This document shows positions 1 to 8,577 of a stretch of DNA of 64,000 bases, in pieces. The position numbers and the translations under genes were made by a program. Each line of letters opens with the position of its first letter. Position 1 is the first letter of the stretch. The notes below the pieces were generated by a model. The model was given only the letters and a program-made list of their open reading frames with translations, ran no database searches and was not told the origin of the DNA. Source of the stretch: Flavobacterium circumlabens (lineage in GTDB: Bacteria; Bacteroidota; Bacteroidia; Flavobacteriales; Flavobacteriaceae). Location of the stretch: the NCBI RefSeq assembly GCF_004345565.1, contig NZ_SLWA01000006.1, forward strand, positions 248,001 to 312,000, given 5' to 3'.

Positions 1-594
1 TTGCTTTTTAACCACTCTGTTTATGATGAAGACGGATTGCAAACCGGCAGATTTTCCGGAGGTTTAATAGGTGTGGCGAAGTTTGCAAAAAATGATAAAA
101 TCTGGGAAATGAGATCTTTTCAACCCGGAGTCGCTGCTTTTGGTGCCTTTGCTCAGTCTCCCAAACCTAAACTTGTAGAAATTGGAGAAGACCAGTATGC
201 TTTTACTTTATTGCATGTAAATGGTGGCGGTGGCGGTCCTTTTGAAGGTATTCTTTATCTTGTTGCCGGATTTGATGGCAAATACCAGCCGATCATGGAG
301 GTCTATGATTACCAGCTTATCAATGTTGAAAGTGCAGAATGGTCCAGTTCCTACAAAGTTGTCAACGACAATAATAAAAAGCATTTCAGGGATATCGTTA
401 TTAAAACAAAAGGTTCATTTAACAAGGCCGCACAAGCTAAGGATGAATTTGAAGTAAATTTACCCGCTGAAATAGCGACAATGGCAAAAACGAAAAAACA
501 ATTTGATTTCGAAATTGAGAGACGTTTTTCATTTAAAGGAAAAAGATATAATAGTACAGGTAAGCCGATCGTTACATTTTCAAATGTAAAATAA
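1..594 (+). CDS. C-terminal part of an uncharacterised protein (5' truncated)
   Basis: The reading frame is open from the first base of the window, so the true start probably lies upstream. The TTG at base 1 should not be taken as a start. The visible 197 residues contain a glycine run (HVNGGGGG, about residues 73-80) and alternate hydrophobic and polar residues in a way that suggests a beta-rich fold. The C-terminus is Lys/Phe-rich. I do not recognise the family. The stop lies only 12 bases before the convergent end of the YeiH-like gene, and I see no strong terminator between them. Confidence 0.6.
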   Translation: MLFNHSVYDEDGLQTGRFSGGLIGVAKFAKNDKIWEMRSFQPGVAAFGAFAQSPKPKLVEIGEDQYAFTLLHVNGGGGGPFEGILYLVAGFDGKYQPIMEVYDYQLINVESAEWSSSYKVVNDNNKKHFRDIVIKTKGSFNKAAQAKDEFEVNLPAEIATMAKTKKQFDFEIERRFSFKGKRYNSTGKPIVTFSNVK

Positions 595-606
595 ATCCGT
601 TTTGTT

Positions 607-1629
607 TTAATAGAAATATAAAATAGAAGCCAATCCCAAACCTGCAATAAATATCCAAAGGAAAATGCCCTGAAGCAAAGGCTTCACTCCTACTGCTTTT
701 AAAGTAGTAAGATTTAAAGTTGCCCCAATAAGAAACAAGGTTATTGTTAAACCTATCTTGGCAATACTAACAACAGTCGGAGCTATAAGAGCTGTTGCAG
801 GTACATAAGTATTTAAAAGCATGGCTACAATAAACAATCCAATAAAATACGGAATTTTGATTTTGCTGCTTTTGTTTTTGAATAAAACCGCTGTAAAAAC
901 TGAAATCGGAATGATCCATAAAGCTCTGGCGAGTTTTACTGTTGTGGCAATTTGCAAGGCTTCGGCGCCGTATTTATTGGCTGCTCCCACTACTGAACTG
1001 GTATCGTGAATGGCAATTGCACACCATAAACCAAATTCTCTTTGCGATAAATCCAGTTGATGGCCAATAAACGGAAATACAAATAAGGCAATCGAATTTA
1101 AGATGAAAATTACTCCTAAAGCAATTGAGGTTTGATTTTCATTTGACTTAATTACGGGAGAAATAGCTGCTATGGCACTTCCTCCACAGATTGCTGTGCC
1201 ACACGAAATTAAATGCGAGGTTTTTTTATCTGTTTGAAACCACTTTCCTAATAAAGTCCCGAAGATTAAGGTACTGAAAATTGAAAATACCGTCAGCAAA
1301 AAACCTTCTTTCCCGGCTGAAATGGCGCTTGCTGCATTCATGCCGAAACCCAAACCAACCACAGAGAATTGCAGCAAAAAAGTAATCGCTTTATGATTGA
1401 AGGCTAAAAATGGATTCCCGAAAACATTTACTATCAGAACTCCCAGTAACAAAGCGATTGGAGGAGAAATAATGGAAAACAAACATAAAAAAATCACCAA
1501 GCCAAAAAGGGCCTGTTGAAAATAAATGCTAACCTCTACTAAATGCGATACTGAATGTTGTTGCGTTTTCAAAATATACTGCTTGATAATTACCTGACAA
1601 AGATCTGTCGATTTTATCGCAATTACCAA
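607..1629 (-). CDS. YeiH-family (UPF0324) putative sulfate exporter
   Basis: This is a polytopic membrane protein of up to 340 residues with about ten hydrophobic segments. Its family motifs are a Gly-rich segment (VVGLGFGMNA), SCGTAICGGSAIAA and AIAIHDTSSVVGA. These mark the YeiH/UPF0324 group, usually annotated as putative sulfate exporters; the substrate is not firmly established. The longest frame begins with TTG at 1629, and a TTG at 1569 would give a shorter N-terminus, so the start is uncertain. It lies 17 bases after the LysR gene in the same direction. That is the expected partnership, because YeiH homologs often sit beside a YeiE/CysB-like LysR regulator. Confidence 0.85.
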   Translation of the reverse strand: MVIAIKSTDLCQVIIKQYILKTQQHSVSHLVEVSIYFQQALFGLVIFLCLFSIISPPIALLLGVLIVNVFGNPFLAFNHKAITFLLQFSVVGLGFGMNAASAISAGKEGFLLTVFSIFSTLIFGTLLGKWFQTDKKTSHLISCGTAICGGSAIAAISPVIKSNENQTSIALGVIFILNSIALFVFPFIGHQLDLSQREFGLWCAIAIHDTSSVVGAANKYGAEALQIATTVKLARALWIIPISVFTAVLFKNKSSKIKIPYFIGLFIVAMLLNTYVPATALIAPTVVSIAKIGLTITLFLIGATLNLTTLKAVGVKPLLQGIFLWIFIAGLGLASILYFY

Positions 1630-1646
1630 TCGTAAAATACAATCGA

Positions 1647-2543
1647 CTATAACTTCAGGTTATAATAATCAGACATGTTCTGAACAAACAATTCAGATAA
1701 AGGATCTGATTTGCCCAGCAAGGTGATGATATAAAAATATCTTTCAATAGTTAAATTTTCAACATCTAAAACCGTTAATTCATTATTATTCAATTCCTTA
1801 CTAACAGCATGTATGGACATGAAAGCAAAACAATCTGAATTTAACAAATACGATTTTATGCTTTCCGTACTTCCCAATTGCATTTCGATTTGCAAATCGG
1901 TTATTTTAACGCCAACTTGTTTTAGGGCATACTCAATAACTTCAAGTGTTCCGGAACCTCGTTCCCGGGTGATGAATTTCATTACTTTTAAATCGTTTAA
2001 TGAAATTTCATTTTGCTGAATTAATGGATTTTTACTATTACAGACCAAGACCAATTCATCTTTTAAAAACGGAATGTATTTAATGGACTGATTTTTAGAC
2101 TGCCCTTCTACAATTCCGATTTCAATTTCTTTACTGAGTAAGGCATTTTCAATTTGTTCTGTATTTCCATTTAACAAATTGACTTTTATCTCCTGCTGCT
2201 TTTGATGAAAACGGGCCAGAACGGGAGAAATAATATATTGGGAAATTGTTGTACTTGATCCCAGGCGCAATAAACCCTGGCGTTTACTCACAAACGTACT
2301 CATATCGAAGTCTATCTTGCGATAGATTTCGAAAATATTTTTAGTATGTTTTAGTAAAATTTCTCCAGCCGGAGTTAATGCTATTTTGGAACCGTTCCGT
2401 TCAAAAAGCTTGATTTTATGAGTTTCTTCTAATTCCTGAATGTGTTTGGAAACTGCCGGTTGGGTAATATACAATTCACTCGCCGCTTTTGTAAAGTTGA
2501 GCCTGAGAGCAACGGTGTGAAATACTTTTAGCCTGAAATCCAT
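1647..2543 (-). CDS. LysR-family transcriptional regulator
   Basis: This 298-residue protein has an N-terminal winged helix-turn-helix (about residues 1-60: FHTVALRLNFTKAASELY, then TQPAVSKHIQELEE) and a periplasmic-binding-protein-like effector domain (about 90-295). Both length and layout are standard for LysR regulators. It is transcribed just ahead of the YeiH-like exporter and may share a transcript with it, so the exporter is its most likely target, as for enterobacterial YeiE/YeiH. The inducer cannot be read from sequence; a sulfur compound is a guess from the neighbour. Confidence 0.9.
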   Translation of the reverse strand: MDFRLKVFHTVALRLNFTKAASELYITQPAVSKHIQELEETHKIKLFERNGSKIALTPAGEILLKHTKNIFEIYRKIDFDMSTFVSKRQGLLRLGSSTTISQYIISPVLARFHQKQQEIKVNLLNGNTEQIENALLSKEIEIGIVEGQSKNQSIKYIPFLKDELVLVCNSKNPLIQQNEISLNDLKVMKFITRERGSGTLEVIEYALKQVGVKITDLQIEMQLGSTESIKSYLLNSDCFAFMSIHAVSKELNNNELTVLDVENLTIERYFYIITLLGKSDPLSELFVQNMSDYYNLKL

Positions 2544-2733
2544 TATAGTAGTTCGTTTTGTTTCATGTTTAAGGTTTCAAGTTAAGTAAAATTTTGAAAC
2601 TTTGTAAGGAAGATTTTAAATGGCTTTAGCCAAATTACGCTATTTTAGGCTAAACCCAGCACTATTCCATTAAGCTATCTTCGGGTCAATTCAAAACCTT
2701 TGAACCTTTGCAACTTAGTACCTTAGCACCTTT

Positions 2734-4761
2734 TTAAAGTAACCCGTTATATTTTCTAACGAACCATTCTGTTGTCAGTAAAGCAACAATCAAAATCAAC
2801 AACCAAACCCAGTCAATTAAAGGCGTTTTAGTCGAAACGTTTTTTTCTATCGATTTGTATTCTTTATTTTCCAAAAGTGTTTTAATCAGTTCTGCTCTCT
2901 GGTTCTGGAAAAAAGCTTTTCCGTTGGTTTGCAAGGCCAATTGTTTCAATTTTAAAACATCAGGATTTACAAATTGTTTTTCTATATCAAAATCCAGAAT
3001 TTCAAAATGGCCTGTATAACTTGTGTTGGTATTTAGTTCTTTTACCGTAAAATTATATTTCCCTGCAGGCAACCCGTCCAGATTTACGGAAAAAGAATTG
3101 TTTCCTTTTAGCAAATCGTAGTTTTTGGTTTGCTTTGTTATGGCATTGGTTACATTTATGGTCAATCTCGCTTTTTCGTCGAATTCATAATTTTTATTGA
3201 AGTATTGTGCATTGATTACAATTGCTTCTCCGGAATTATAAAAACTTTCGTGCGTTACAACCAATGATTTTCTTGACGTTGCTGAAGCTAAGTATTGAAT
3301 GATCTTGTCTGTAAAGATATCATACTTTTCAAAAGACTGATTATCGATATGGCTTTGCAAACGCCATTTCCAGCTGTTTTCTCCTAAAAGAAAAGCGGTT
3401 CTTTTGCCCTGATTTTCGGCGAATGCCAACAAAGGTGCATTAGTAGAAACATTTCTGATTTTTGAAGATAGTAAAACCGATACATTTCCATTGGTGGTGA
3501 TTGTACCGAATAAATTTTGCAAAGGCGGGAAATTTTCGAAACCAATATTTTCGATAGCAAACAGATTAAACTGGGACTGAAATTCGTTTAAATAATCTTC
3601 TCTCTGATTGCTCATTTTAAAGATCAGGTTATTCTGCTGCTGATTCAGAAAATTAAAATCTGTATTGGTTCCGGTAATAATAAACGTATTGGTTCCGGCT
3701 AATTTATTGTTGTCAAAAATGGGTTTAAAAGCAGCTGTTGGCTGATATAAAACCAAAACAGAAACATCTTGTAATAGATTGATTTCGTTTGGTTTGACTA
3801 ATATTACCTTACGTTGTGCATTAGTTTCAATCGAACGTTTTAGTGCTGCAATGTCCGGATGGTTTATAGACGAAACTATTGCTATTACTGACTTTTGGTC
3901 AATAACTTCTACCGCAAAATTCTTGATATTGTTATAACTGTTTTTTTCTTTTGCACCAGAAGAAATACTGGCTCTAAAAACCTGCAATCCTACTTTATCA
4001 GCAGGCAAAAGCAAATTTAAAGTCGCTGTTTTTTTAGCTGCGGAAAAAGAAACTTTTTCTTTAGCAATAACAGAATTTCCCTGAGTAATTGAAAAATCTG
4101 CTATTGTATTTTTATCTCCGGCATATTGCAGAAATACTTCAACGGGGAATTTATTTTTATGAAAAGCGTATTTATTTACGTTGAGCTGATTGATTTTTAA
4201 ATCAAAAAAAGTGGTTGTATCCCCTACAATTAAAGGATATACTTTGTTTAGGGGATCAAAACGATACACATAATCGTTTCCTGTAGTCTGATTTCCGTCA
4301 GTAATAATAACCGTTGGAAAAATAGTATTCCTGTTGATACTTTTTAAATTACTGGCAACGGCATCTAAATTGGTCTGCTTTCCTTTGAAATCAAATACTG
4401 CTGATGGCTTTAGATCTGCATCGAACTGATACGACTGAATTTCAAATTTTTCCTGAAGTGCAGGATTTGAAACCAATTCCTGATACAATTCAACAACTTT
4501 TTTGTCTGATTTTAAAGATGTAATCGAACTTGAATTATCTACTGCAATTGCCAGAGGTGTTTTGGTTACGACCAGCGCATTTTTAGTAACAATCGGATTG
4601 ATCAATAAAACTAGTAAAGCAAAAATGGCTAAAAAACGCAAAAAAGCCAAAAGCACGATCACATTGGATTTACTTTTGGCTTTGTAATAATATTGAAAAT
4701 ACGACAAACCACCGGCTATTACTAAAGAAAGTAATAATAATAGAATCGTGTTTGTAGTCAT
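2734..4761 (-). CDS. von Willebrand A-like membrane protein
   Basis: The protein has 675 residues. Two N-terminal membrane segments (about residues 4-22 and 33-58) and one C-terminal segment (about 650-667) flank a large extracytoplasmic part. An AVDNSSSI stretch near residue 93 fits the D-x-S-x-S metal-site start of von Willebrand A domains, and PTVIITDGNQTTG follows about 60 residues later as expected for the next metal-site loop. Architectures of this kind occur in Bacteroidota as VWA/BatA-like proteins of unknown role. No MoxR-type ATPase is adjacent, so it stands apart from a classic Bat operon. Confidence 0.7.
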   Translation of the reverse strand: MTTNTILLLLLSLVIAGGLSYFQYYYKAKSKSNVIVLLAFLRFLAIFALLVLLINPIVTKNALVVTKTPLAIAVDNSSSITSLKSDKKVVELYQELVSNPALQEKFEIQSYQFDADLKPSAVFDFKGKQTNLDAVASNLKSINRNTIFPTVIITDGNQTTGNDYVYRFDPLNKVYPLIVGDTTTFFDLKINQLNVNKYAFHKNKFPVEVFLQYAGDKNTIADFSITQGNSVIAKEKVSFSAAKKTATLNLLLPADKVGLQVFRASISSGAKEKNSYNNIKNFAVEVIDQKSVIAIVSSINHPDIAALKRSIETNAQRKVILVKPNEINLLQDVSVLVLYQPTAAFKPIFDNNKLAGTNTFIITGTNTDFNFLNQQQNNLIFKMSNQREDYLNEFQSQFNLFAIENIGFENFPPLQNLFGTITTNGNVSVLLSSKIRNVSTNAPLLAFAENQGKRTAFLLGENSWKWRLQSHIDNQSFEKYDIFTDKIIQYLASATSRKSLVVTHESFYNSGEAIVINAQYFNKNYEFDEKARLTINVTNAITKQTKNYDLLKGNNSFSVNLDGLPAGKYNFTVKELNTNTSYTGHFEILDFDIEKQFVNPDVLKLKQLALQTNGKAFFQNQRAELIKTLLENKEYKSIEKNVSTKTPLIDWVWLLILIVALLTTEWFVRKYNGLL

Positions 4762-4881
4762 ATTTTATAGTTTGCAGTGGCAGTTTTCGGTAATCAGCAA
4801 TAAGTGAAAACCGTAAACTGAAATTTTTATATTGTATTTAGTTCGCAGTGTAAACTGAAAACTGTAAACTGAGACTTTATC

Positions 4882-5628
4882 TTAGGTAAGCATTCCTCCG
4901 CAAACATTCAAAACCTGTCCTGTGATATAGGCACTCATATCTGAAGCAAGAAATAAACAGGCATTCGCAACATCTTCTGTTGTTCCGCCACGTTTCAAAG
5001 GAATTCCTTCTCTCCACCCTTTTACGATATCTTCACTTAATTTTGCAGTCATTTCAGTTTCAATAAATCCGGGAGCAATTGCATTGCAACGAATATTACG
5101 GGAACCTAATTCCAATGCAACAGATTTAGTAAAACCAATTGCCCCTGCTTTTGAAGCTGCATAGTTGGTCTGACCTGCATTTCCGGAAACTCCGACTACA
5201 GAACTGATGTTAATAATAGAACCTGCACGTTGTTTCAAAAATGTCTTTTGAATTGCTTTTGTCATATTAAAGACAGACTTCAGGTTCACATCAATTACCT
5301 GATCGAAATCTGCTTCAGACATACGCATCAACAAATTATCTTTTGTGATTCCGGCATTATTAATCAAAATATCTACTGTTCCGAAATCAGCCAAAACAGC
5401 GTCTACAAAAGTTTGTGCCTCATTAAAATCGGCTGCATTCGATTGGTATCCTTTTGCTTTTACTCCTAAAGCGTTCAGTTCAGCTTCTAAAGCTTCAGCA
5501 GAAGCAACAGATGAGCTATAGGTGAAAGCTACGTTTGCACCGTGTTTCGCAAAAACTTCAGCAATTCCTTTTCCAATTCCACGACTAGCGCCCGTAATGA
5601 TGGCCACTTTTCCTTCTAGTAATTTCAT
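4882..5628 (-). CDS. fabG: 3-oxoacyl-[acyl-carrier-protein] reductase FabG
   Basis: This 248-residue short-chain dehydrogenase reduces 3-ketoacyl-ACP with NADPH in fatty acid elongation. The TGASRGIGKGIA nucleotide-binding motif is at about residue 12 and NNAG near 89. Catalytic Ser, Tyr and Lys are seen in INISSVVG and YAASKAG, and the C-terminus is the usual TGQVLNVCGGM. The frame also opens at a TTG two codons earlier (5634), but the ATG at 5628 gives the normal MKLLEGKVAI start. Specificity rests on overall similarity to FabG, since SDR enzymes look alike; no other fab gene is adjacent. Confidence 0.9.
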   Translation of the reverse strand: MKLLEGKVAIITGASRGIGKGIAEVFAKHGANVAFTYSSSVASAEALEAELNALGVKAKGYQSNAADFNEAQTFVDAVLADFGTVDILINNAGITKDNLLMRMSEADFDQVIDVNLKSVFNMTKAIQKTFLKQRAGSIINISSVVGVSGNAGQTNYAASKAGAIGFTKSVALELGSRNIRCNAIAPGFIETEMTAKLSEDIVKGWREGIPLKRGGTTEDVANACLFLASDMSAYITGQVLNVCGGMLT

Positions 5629-5631
5629 ATT

Positions 5632-5639
5632 CAAAATTA
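5632..5639 (-). promoter_or_regulatory. Possible TAnnTTTG promoter box for fabG
   Basis: The minus strand reads TAATTTTG, matching the Bacteroidota -7 consensus. It lies only four bases before the fabG ATG, which would imply an almost leaderless transcript, so it may be a chance match. Confidence 0.25.
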
Positions 5640-5858
5640 AATTTAATATTTATTTGTAGCTAATCCTGCTATCCATTTCAATCTTTTCTGTTTTTAAAGA
5701 AAAAACACAAAAGGATTTCCATTTCTATCAGGGCTATGAACGACTCGTCAAATATATGATAATTCCCTTTTTAAAAAAAAACAATTGTCGGTCATTTAAG
5801 GTATAAATACCAAATACAACAATTGGAACATTTTCAAATTAGCAAAAAAATAAAAAAA

Positions 5859-5879
5859 CCAGTAGTTATTTGCTACTGG
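5859..5879 (-). terminator. Terminator after the double-glycine peptide gene
   Basis: A seven-base stem (CCAGTAG / CTACTGG) with a seven-base loop is followed, in the minus direction, by a run of seven T residues. It lies about 10 bases past the stop of the small peptide gene. Confidence 0.75.
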
Positions 5880-5888
5880 CATGGCGTA

Positions 5889-6092
5889 TTATGGTTTTAA
5901 AAGGGGTTCTTCCGGAAATGGCTCAAGCGGCTCCACCGGAGTGACCGGAGGAAGCATAATGCATGGCCCGTTATAAGGAAATGGTGTCCATGGTATGGTA
6001 CATCTCTGACCGCCGCTTCCATTCATGTTTTTTAGTTCTTCTCTACTTAATACTTCAACTCCTGAAAAATTCAAAATTGTTTTTAACATCAT
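5889..6092 (-). CDS. Small peptide with double-glycine (bacteriocin-like) leader
   Basis: Read from the paired ATG at 6092, the product has 67 residues. It begins MMLKTILNFSGVEVLSREEL and runs to NMNGSGG. This pattern (LxxxEx..I/MxG..GG) is the double-glycine leader seen on many Bacteroidota bacteriocin-like peptides, processed by peptidase-containing ABC transporters. The part after GG (from residue 29) has Cys31 and Cys44 and a very proline-rich acidic tail. An in-frame ATG at 6170 would add 26 residues; I prefer 6092 because it gives the normal leader. No transporter or modifying enzyme is adjacent. It is divided from the SusCD-type locus by a terminator but has its own downstream terminator. 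Confidence 0.65.
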   Translation of the reverse strand: MMLKTILNFSGVEVLSREELKNMNGSGGQRCTIPWTPFPYNGPCIMLPPVTPVEPLEPFPEEPLLKP

Positions 6093-6250
6093 AATAGGTT
6101 GTTTAATATTTTGTTCCCTCAAACTTTTTGATGCCTGTTGAGTTTCAGACCTGTAAATAACCTTAAGCATAAAATTTCAGTGTTAAATATAAGAATAACT
6201 TTCTATTAATTAAAGTAATAACAAGAAAATATTTATTTATTGCTATTACA

Positions 6251-6276
6251 AAAAGCAGCCCACAAGTGAGCTGCAT
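6251..6276 (-). terminator. Terminator after the DUF4302 gene
   Basis: On the minus strand GCAGCTCA pairs with TGGGCTGC (one wobble), with a short loop and then TTTTTG. It lies about 35 bases beyond the DUF4302 stop, ending the SusCD-type operon. Confidence 0.65.
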
Positions 6277-6309
6277 TTATCCAAAAATTAAAAAAACTAA
6301 AAAAAATTA

Positions 6310-7659
6310 TTAATTAAGTTTCCAAGTTGTCATTCTAAAGGAACTTGAAGCACTTGTAAACGTATACACAGGTTCTGTATAATAAAGTTTGAAATTTTCT
6401 CTCTTAACATAAACACCGGATGCATTGACCAGATGTTTATCAAATTCTTTAAGGAATGCAGGAGTTGCTACAACAGTATTTCCATTCCATGATTTATGAC
6501 TTAAAATAACCTTTTTGCCAACCGAATCTTCTGTTACATTTATGTAATGAAATATTGCGGATCTTCCCTCAAATGTGTAGTAAATAAAGTTTCCTAGTGG
6601 ATGGTTAAGATAAAGCTGTACAGAAGTAATGGTTACACCTGCCGGCAAAGACGCATTGATTCCGGCTAATTCCTTTATAAACAATTCTGAATTTGTTGGG
6701 GCATCTTCCGTATAGTCACCCACATAATAGCCAAACCAGGCGTGAGGATTTCCGGGAAGCAATATTTTATAATCATCTGTTAAAAACAAAGGCGCATTGC
6801 TGTACTTAATTTCAACACTTACTCCTCCGGTTCCTTTTGCAGTAAAGCTTTCGCTGTCTTCATCATATACAAAGTTCGTTAAACTCTGTCCTGCTACTTT
6901 CAAAGCCGGACTTACTACAAGACCAGTTGGTGTATAGCCTATTCCCATGCTCACTACTTCTGAAGAACCTGCATCTAAAGAGGAGGAGGATGAGTATCGG
7001 GATAACGGATTGTATCCAAACTCATATTTCTTAATTGATTTTCCATCATTGATTTCAAGCAATTTGAATAAGGGTTTATCTATTCCTCCCACTAAATTTT
7101 CCTCCGTTACGAGATTTTTAGCTAAATCTGTCCAATCTTGTTGTGTGGCTTTTACAAAACGTACTTCTCTGACTAATCGGTTGCTTTTAAAAACCAGATC
7201 ACCATTTTCCTGCCCGTAATATAAAAACTGAAAATCACCCAGATACCCTTTACCTCTTAAAGCGCTAGTGGGATAGTTGTCTGAGTCGGACAAAAGATGT
7301 ATTTTATTGAATGTTGTAAATACTACACTAACGGTACTGCCTAACACCACATCATATTCACTTTCATGAGCCAGGACATCATCATCAAAATCAGAGGCCA
7401 TTACTACTTTTCCACCGGCAGAAAATTTAAACAAATGCGTAAAACCTCCTAATTGGGTATCATCTGTAAAATAAACCGCTTTCCAGCCAAACTCTGAAGA
7501 AAGCAATGCATCGTTTAATTCTTTTTTTTGTGCACTCAGACGCTCAGATGGCGTTTCATCAAATATCTGATCTGCTTCTGTGCTGTTTGAACAAGCGCCT
7601 AACACATATACTGCCAGAAAGGCAAACATTAAGTACTTCAATATATTTTTTGGTTTCAT
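6310..7659 (-). CDS. DUF4302-like surface lipoprotein
   Basis: This 449-residue protein has a lipoprotein signal peptide (lipobox VLGAC, Cys about residue 23). Its N-terminal region (ERLSAQKKELNDALLSSE, then GWKAVYFTDD) is typical of DUF4302 proteins, which occur beside SusC/SusD pairs in Bacteroidota. The function is unknown. It is the last gene of a four-gene series (SusC, SusD, metallohydrolase, this gene) with gaps of about 10 to 32 bases, so it is probably an accessory surface component of that uptake system. No catalytic motif is evident. Confidence 0.75.
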   Translation of the reverse strand: MKPKNILKYLMFAFLAVYVLGACSNSTEADQIFDETPSERLSAQKKELNDALLSSEFGWKAVYFTDDTQLGGFTHLFKFSAGGKVVMASDFDDDVLAHESEYDVVLGSTVSVVFTTFNKIHLLSDSDNYPTSALRGKGYLGDFQFLYYGQENGDLVFKSNRLVREVRFVKATQQDWTDLAKNLVTEENLVGGIDKPLFKLLEINDGKSIKKYEFGYNPLSRYSSSSSLDAGSSEVVSMGIGYTPTGLVVSPALKVAGQSLTNFVYDEDSESFTAKGTGGVSVEIKYSNAPLFLTDDYKILLPGNPHAWFGYYVGDYTEDAPTNSELFIKELAGINASLPAGVTITSVQLYLNHPLGNFIYYTFEGRSAIFHYINVTEDSVGKKVILSHKSWNGNTVVATPAFLKEFDKHLVNASGVYVKRENFKLYYTEPVYTFTSASSSFRMTTWKLN

Positions 7660-7691
7660 AATTTTTCTTTTATAAATTGTACATTAAAGAA

Positions 7692-8552
7692 CTATTGATT
7701 AGTAACGGCTGTTGTATTTCTCTCAGCAGCATCTCTCAATGCATAGAAATCAATATTAAAAGCATCTTTGTAATACTGTACTACCATTGCCTCTTTCTGT
7801 TTCAGCTTTGCTTTTCCGTTTGCACTGGTAATGCTGGCCAGAATTGCAGCATATTCTGCTTTTGAACTGGTCAGTATTGTAGAAGCAGTTTCAGCAAAAT
7901 CTTCAATAATATTATTTCTCGCATAGTTGGTTACAAATCCCAGATTTCTGGAGGTTTCCAATTTTTCTAAATGCCAGGTCCCGGTATAATCTCCGGGCGT
8001 TATTTTTTGCCAGGCCTGTTCATCAAAAGGTTTGTTTTGATTTAAAATATGTACATATTCATGCTGAATCGTATGAATGAATTCCGTCACGTTGTCACGA
8101 TTTGTTGTGTCCAGATAATCCACTTCAAAAAGGGTGATTCTTTGTCCGGAATCTGCAATTCCCAGAGTTCTCGTTCCATTAGAATTAGAGTTTACTCCTC
8201 CCACGAGAACAATTTCTCTCGGTGCGAGTATTTTTACGAAATCAGCACCGCCCACTTCAGAATAACTGTCAATCCAGATTTGTTTGACAACCTCTAATGC
8301 CGGCTGTACATTCTCTACTAATGGAGGAAAAAGAAACCTGTTGTTATCTACTTTGTTCTGGTTCCACTTATATTGGGCACTGATGTTGTACGGATTAAGA
8401 AAATTGGCTGAAATCCAGTTGTCTAATGCTGTTTTTGCAGGTATTGAATAATCTAACTGGCTTTCGGTCGGCTGATCTTCATGAGCACAGGCTGTAAAAG
8501 TTAAAACCCCTGCAACTGCCATTATTGCTTTATATTTTTTTAATATTTTCAT
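7692..8552 (-). CDS. Import-associated zinc metallohydrolase lipoprotein
   Basis: The 286-residue protein carries a lipobox (VLTFTAC, Cys about residue 22) and a zinc-protease motif, HEYVH, in TIQHEYVHILNQNKPF near residues 164-179. A likely third ligand region follows (NIIEDFAETAST). It matches the group I know as substrate import-associated zinc metallohydrolase lipoproteins, encoded next to SusC/SusD genes. It probably trims a peptide or other ligand at the cell surface before import. The SusD gene ends 25 bases upstream, so it is very likely cotranscribed. Confidence 0.8.
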   Translation of the reverse strand: MKILKKYKAIMAVAGVLTFTACAHEDQPTESQLDYSIPAKTALDNWISANFLNPYNISAQYKWNQNKVDNNRFLFPPLVENVQPALEVVKQIWIDSYSEVGGADFVKILAPREIVLVGGVNSNSNGTRTLGIADSGQRITLFEVDYLDTTNRDNVTEFIHTIQHEYVHILNQNKPFDEQAWQKITPGDYTGTWHLEKLETSRNLGFVTNYARNNIIEDFAETASTILTSSKAEYAAILASITSANGKAKLKQKEAMVVQYYKDAFNIDFYALRDAAERNTTAVTNQ

Positions 8553-8577
8553 AGTCTCTAAAAAATTGAATTAAAAT

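Noticed and set aside
6093..6170. N-terminal extension of the double-glycine peptide
   Set aside because: The extra 26 residues precede a normal leader start (MMLKTILNF). The frame is open but the extension does not resemble known leaders. It was not excluded completely.
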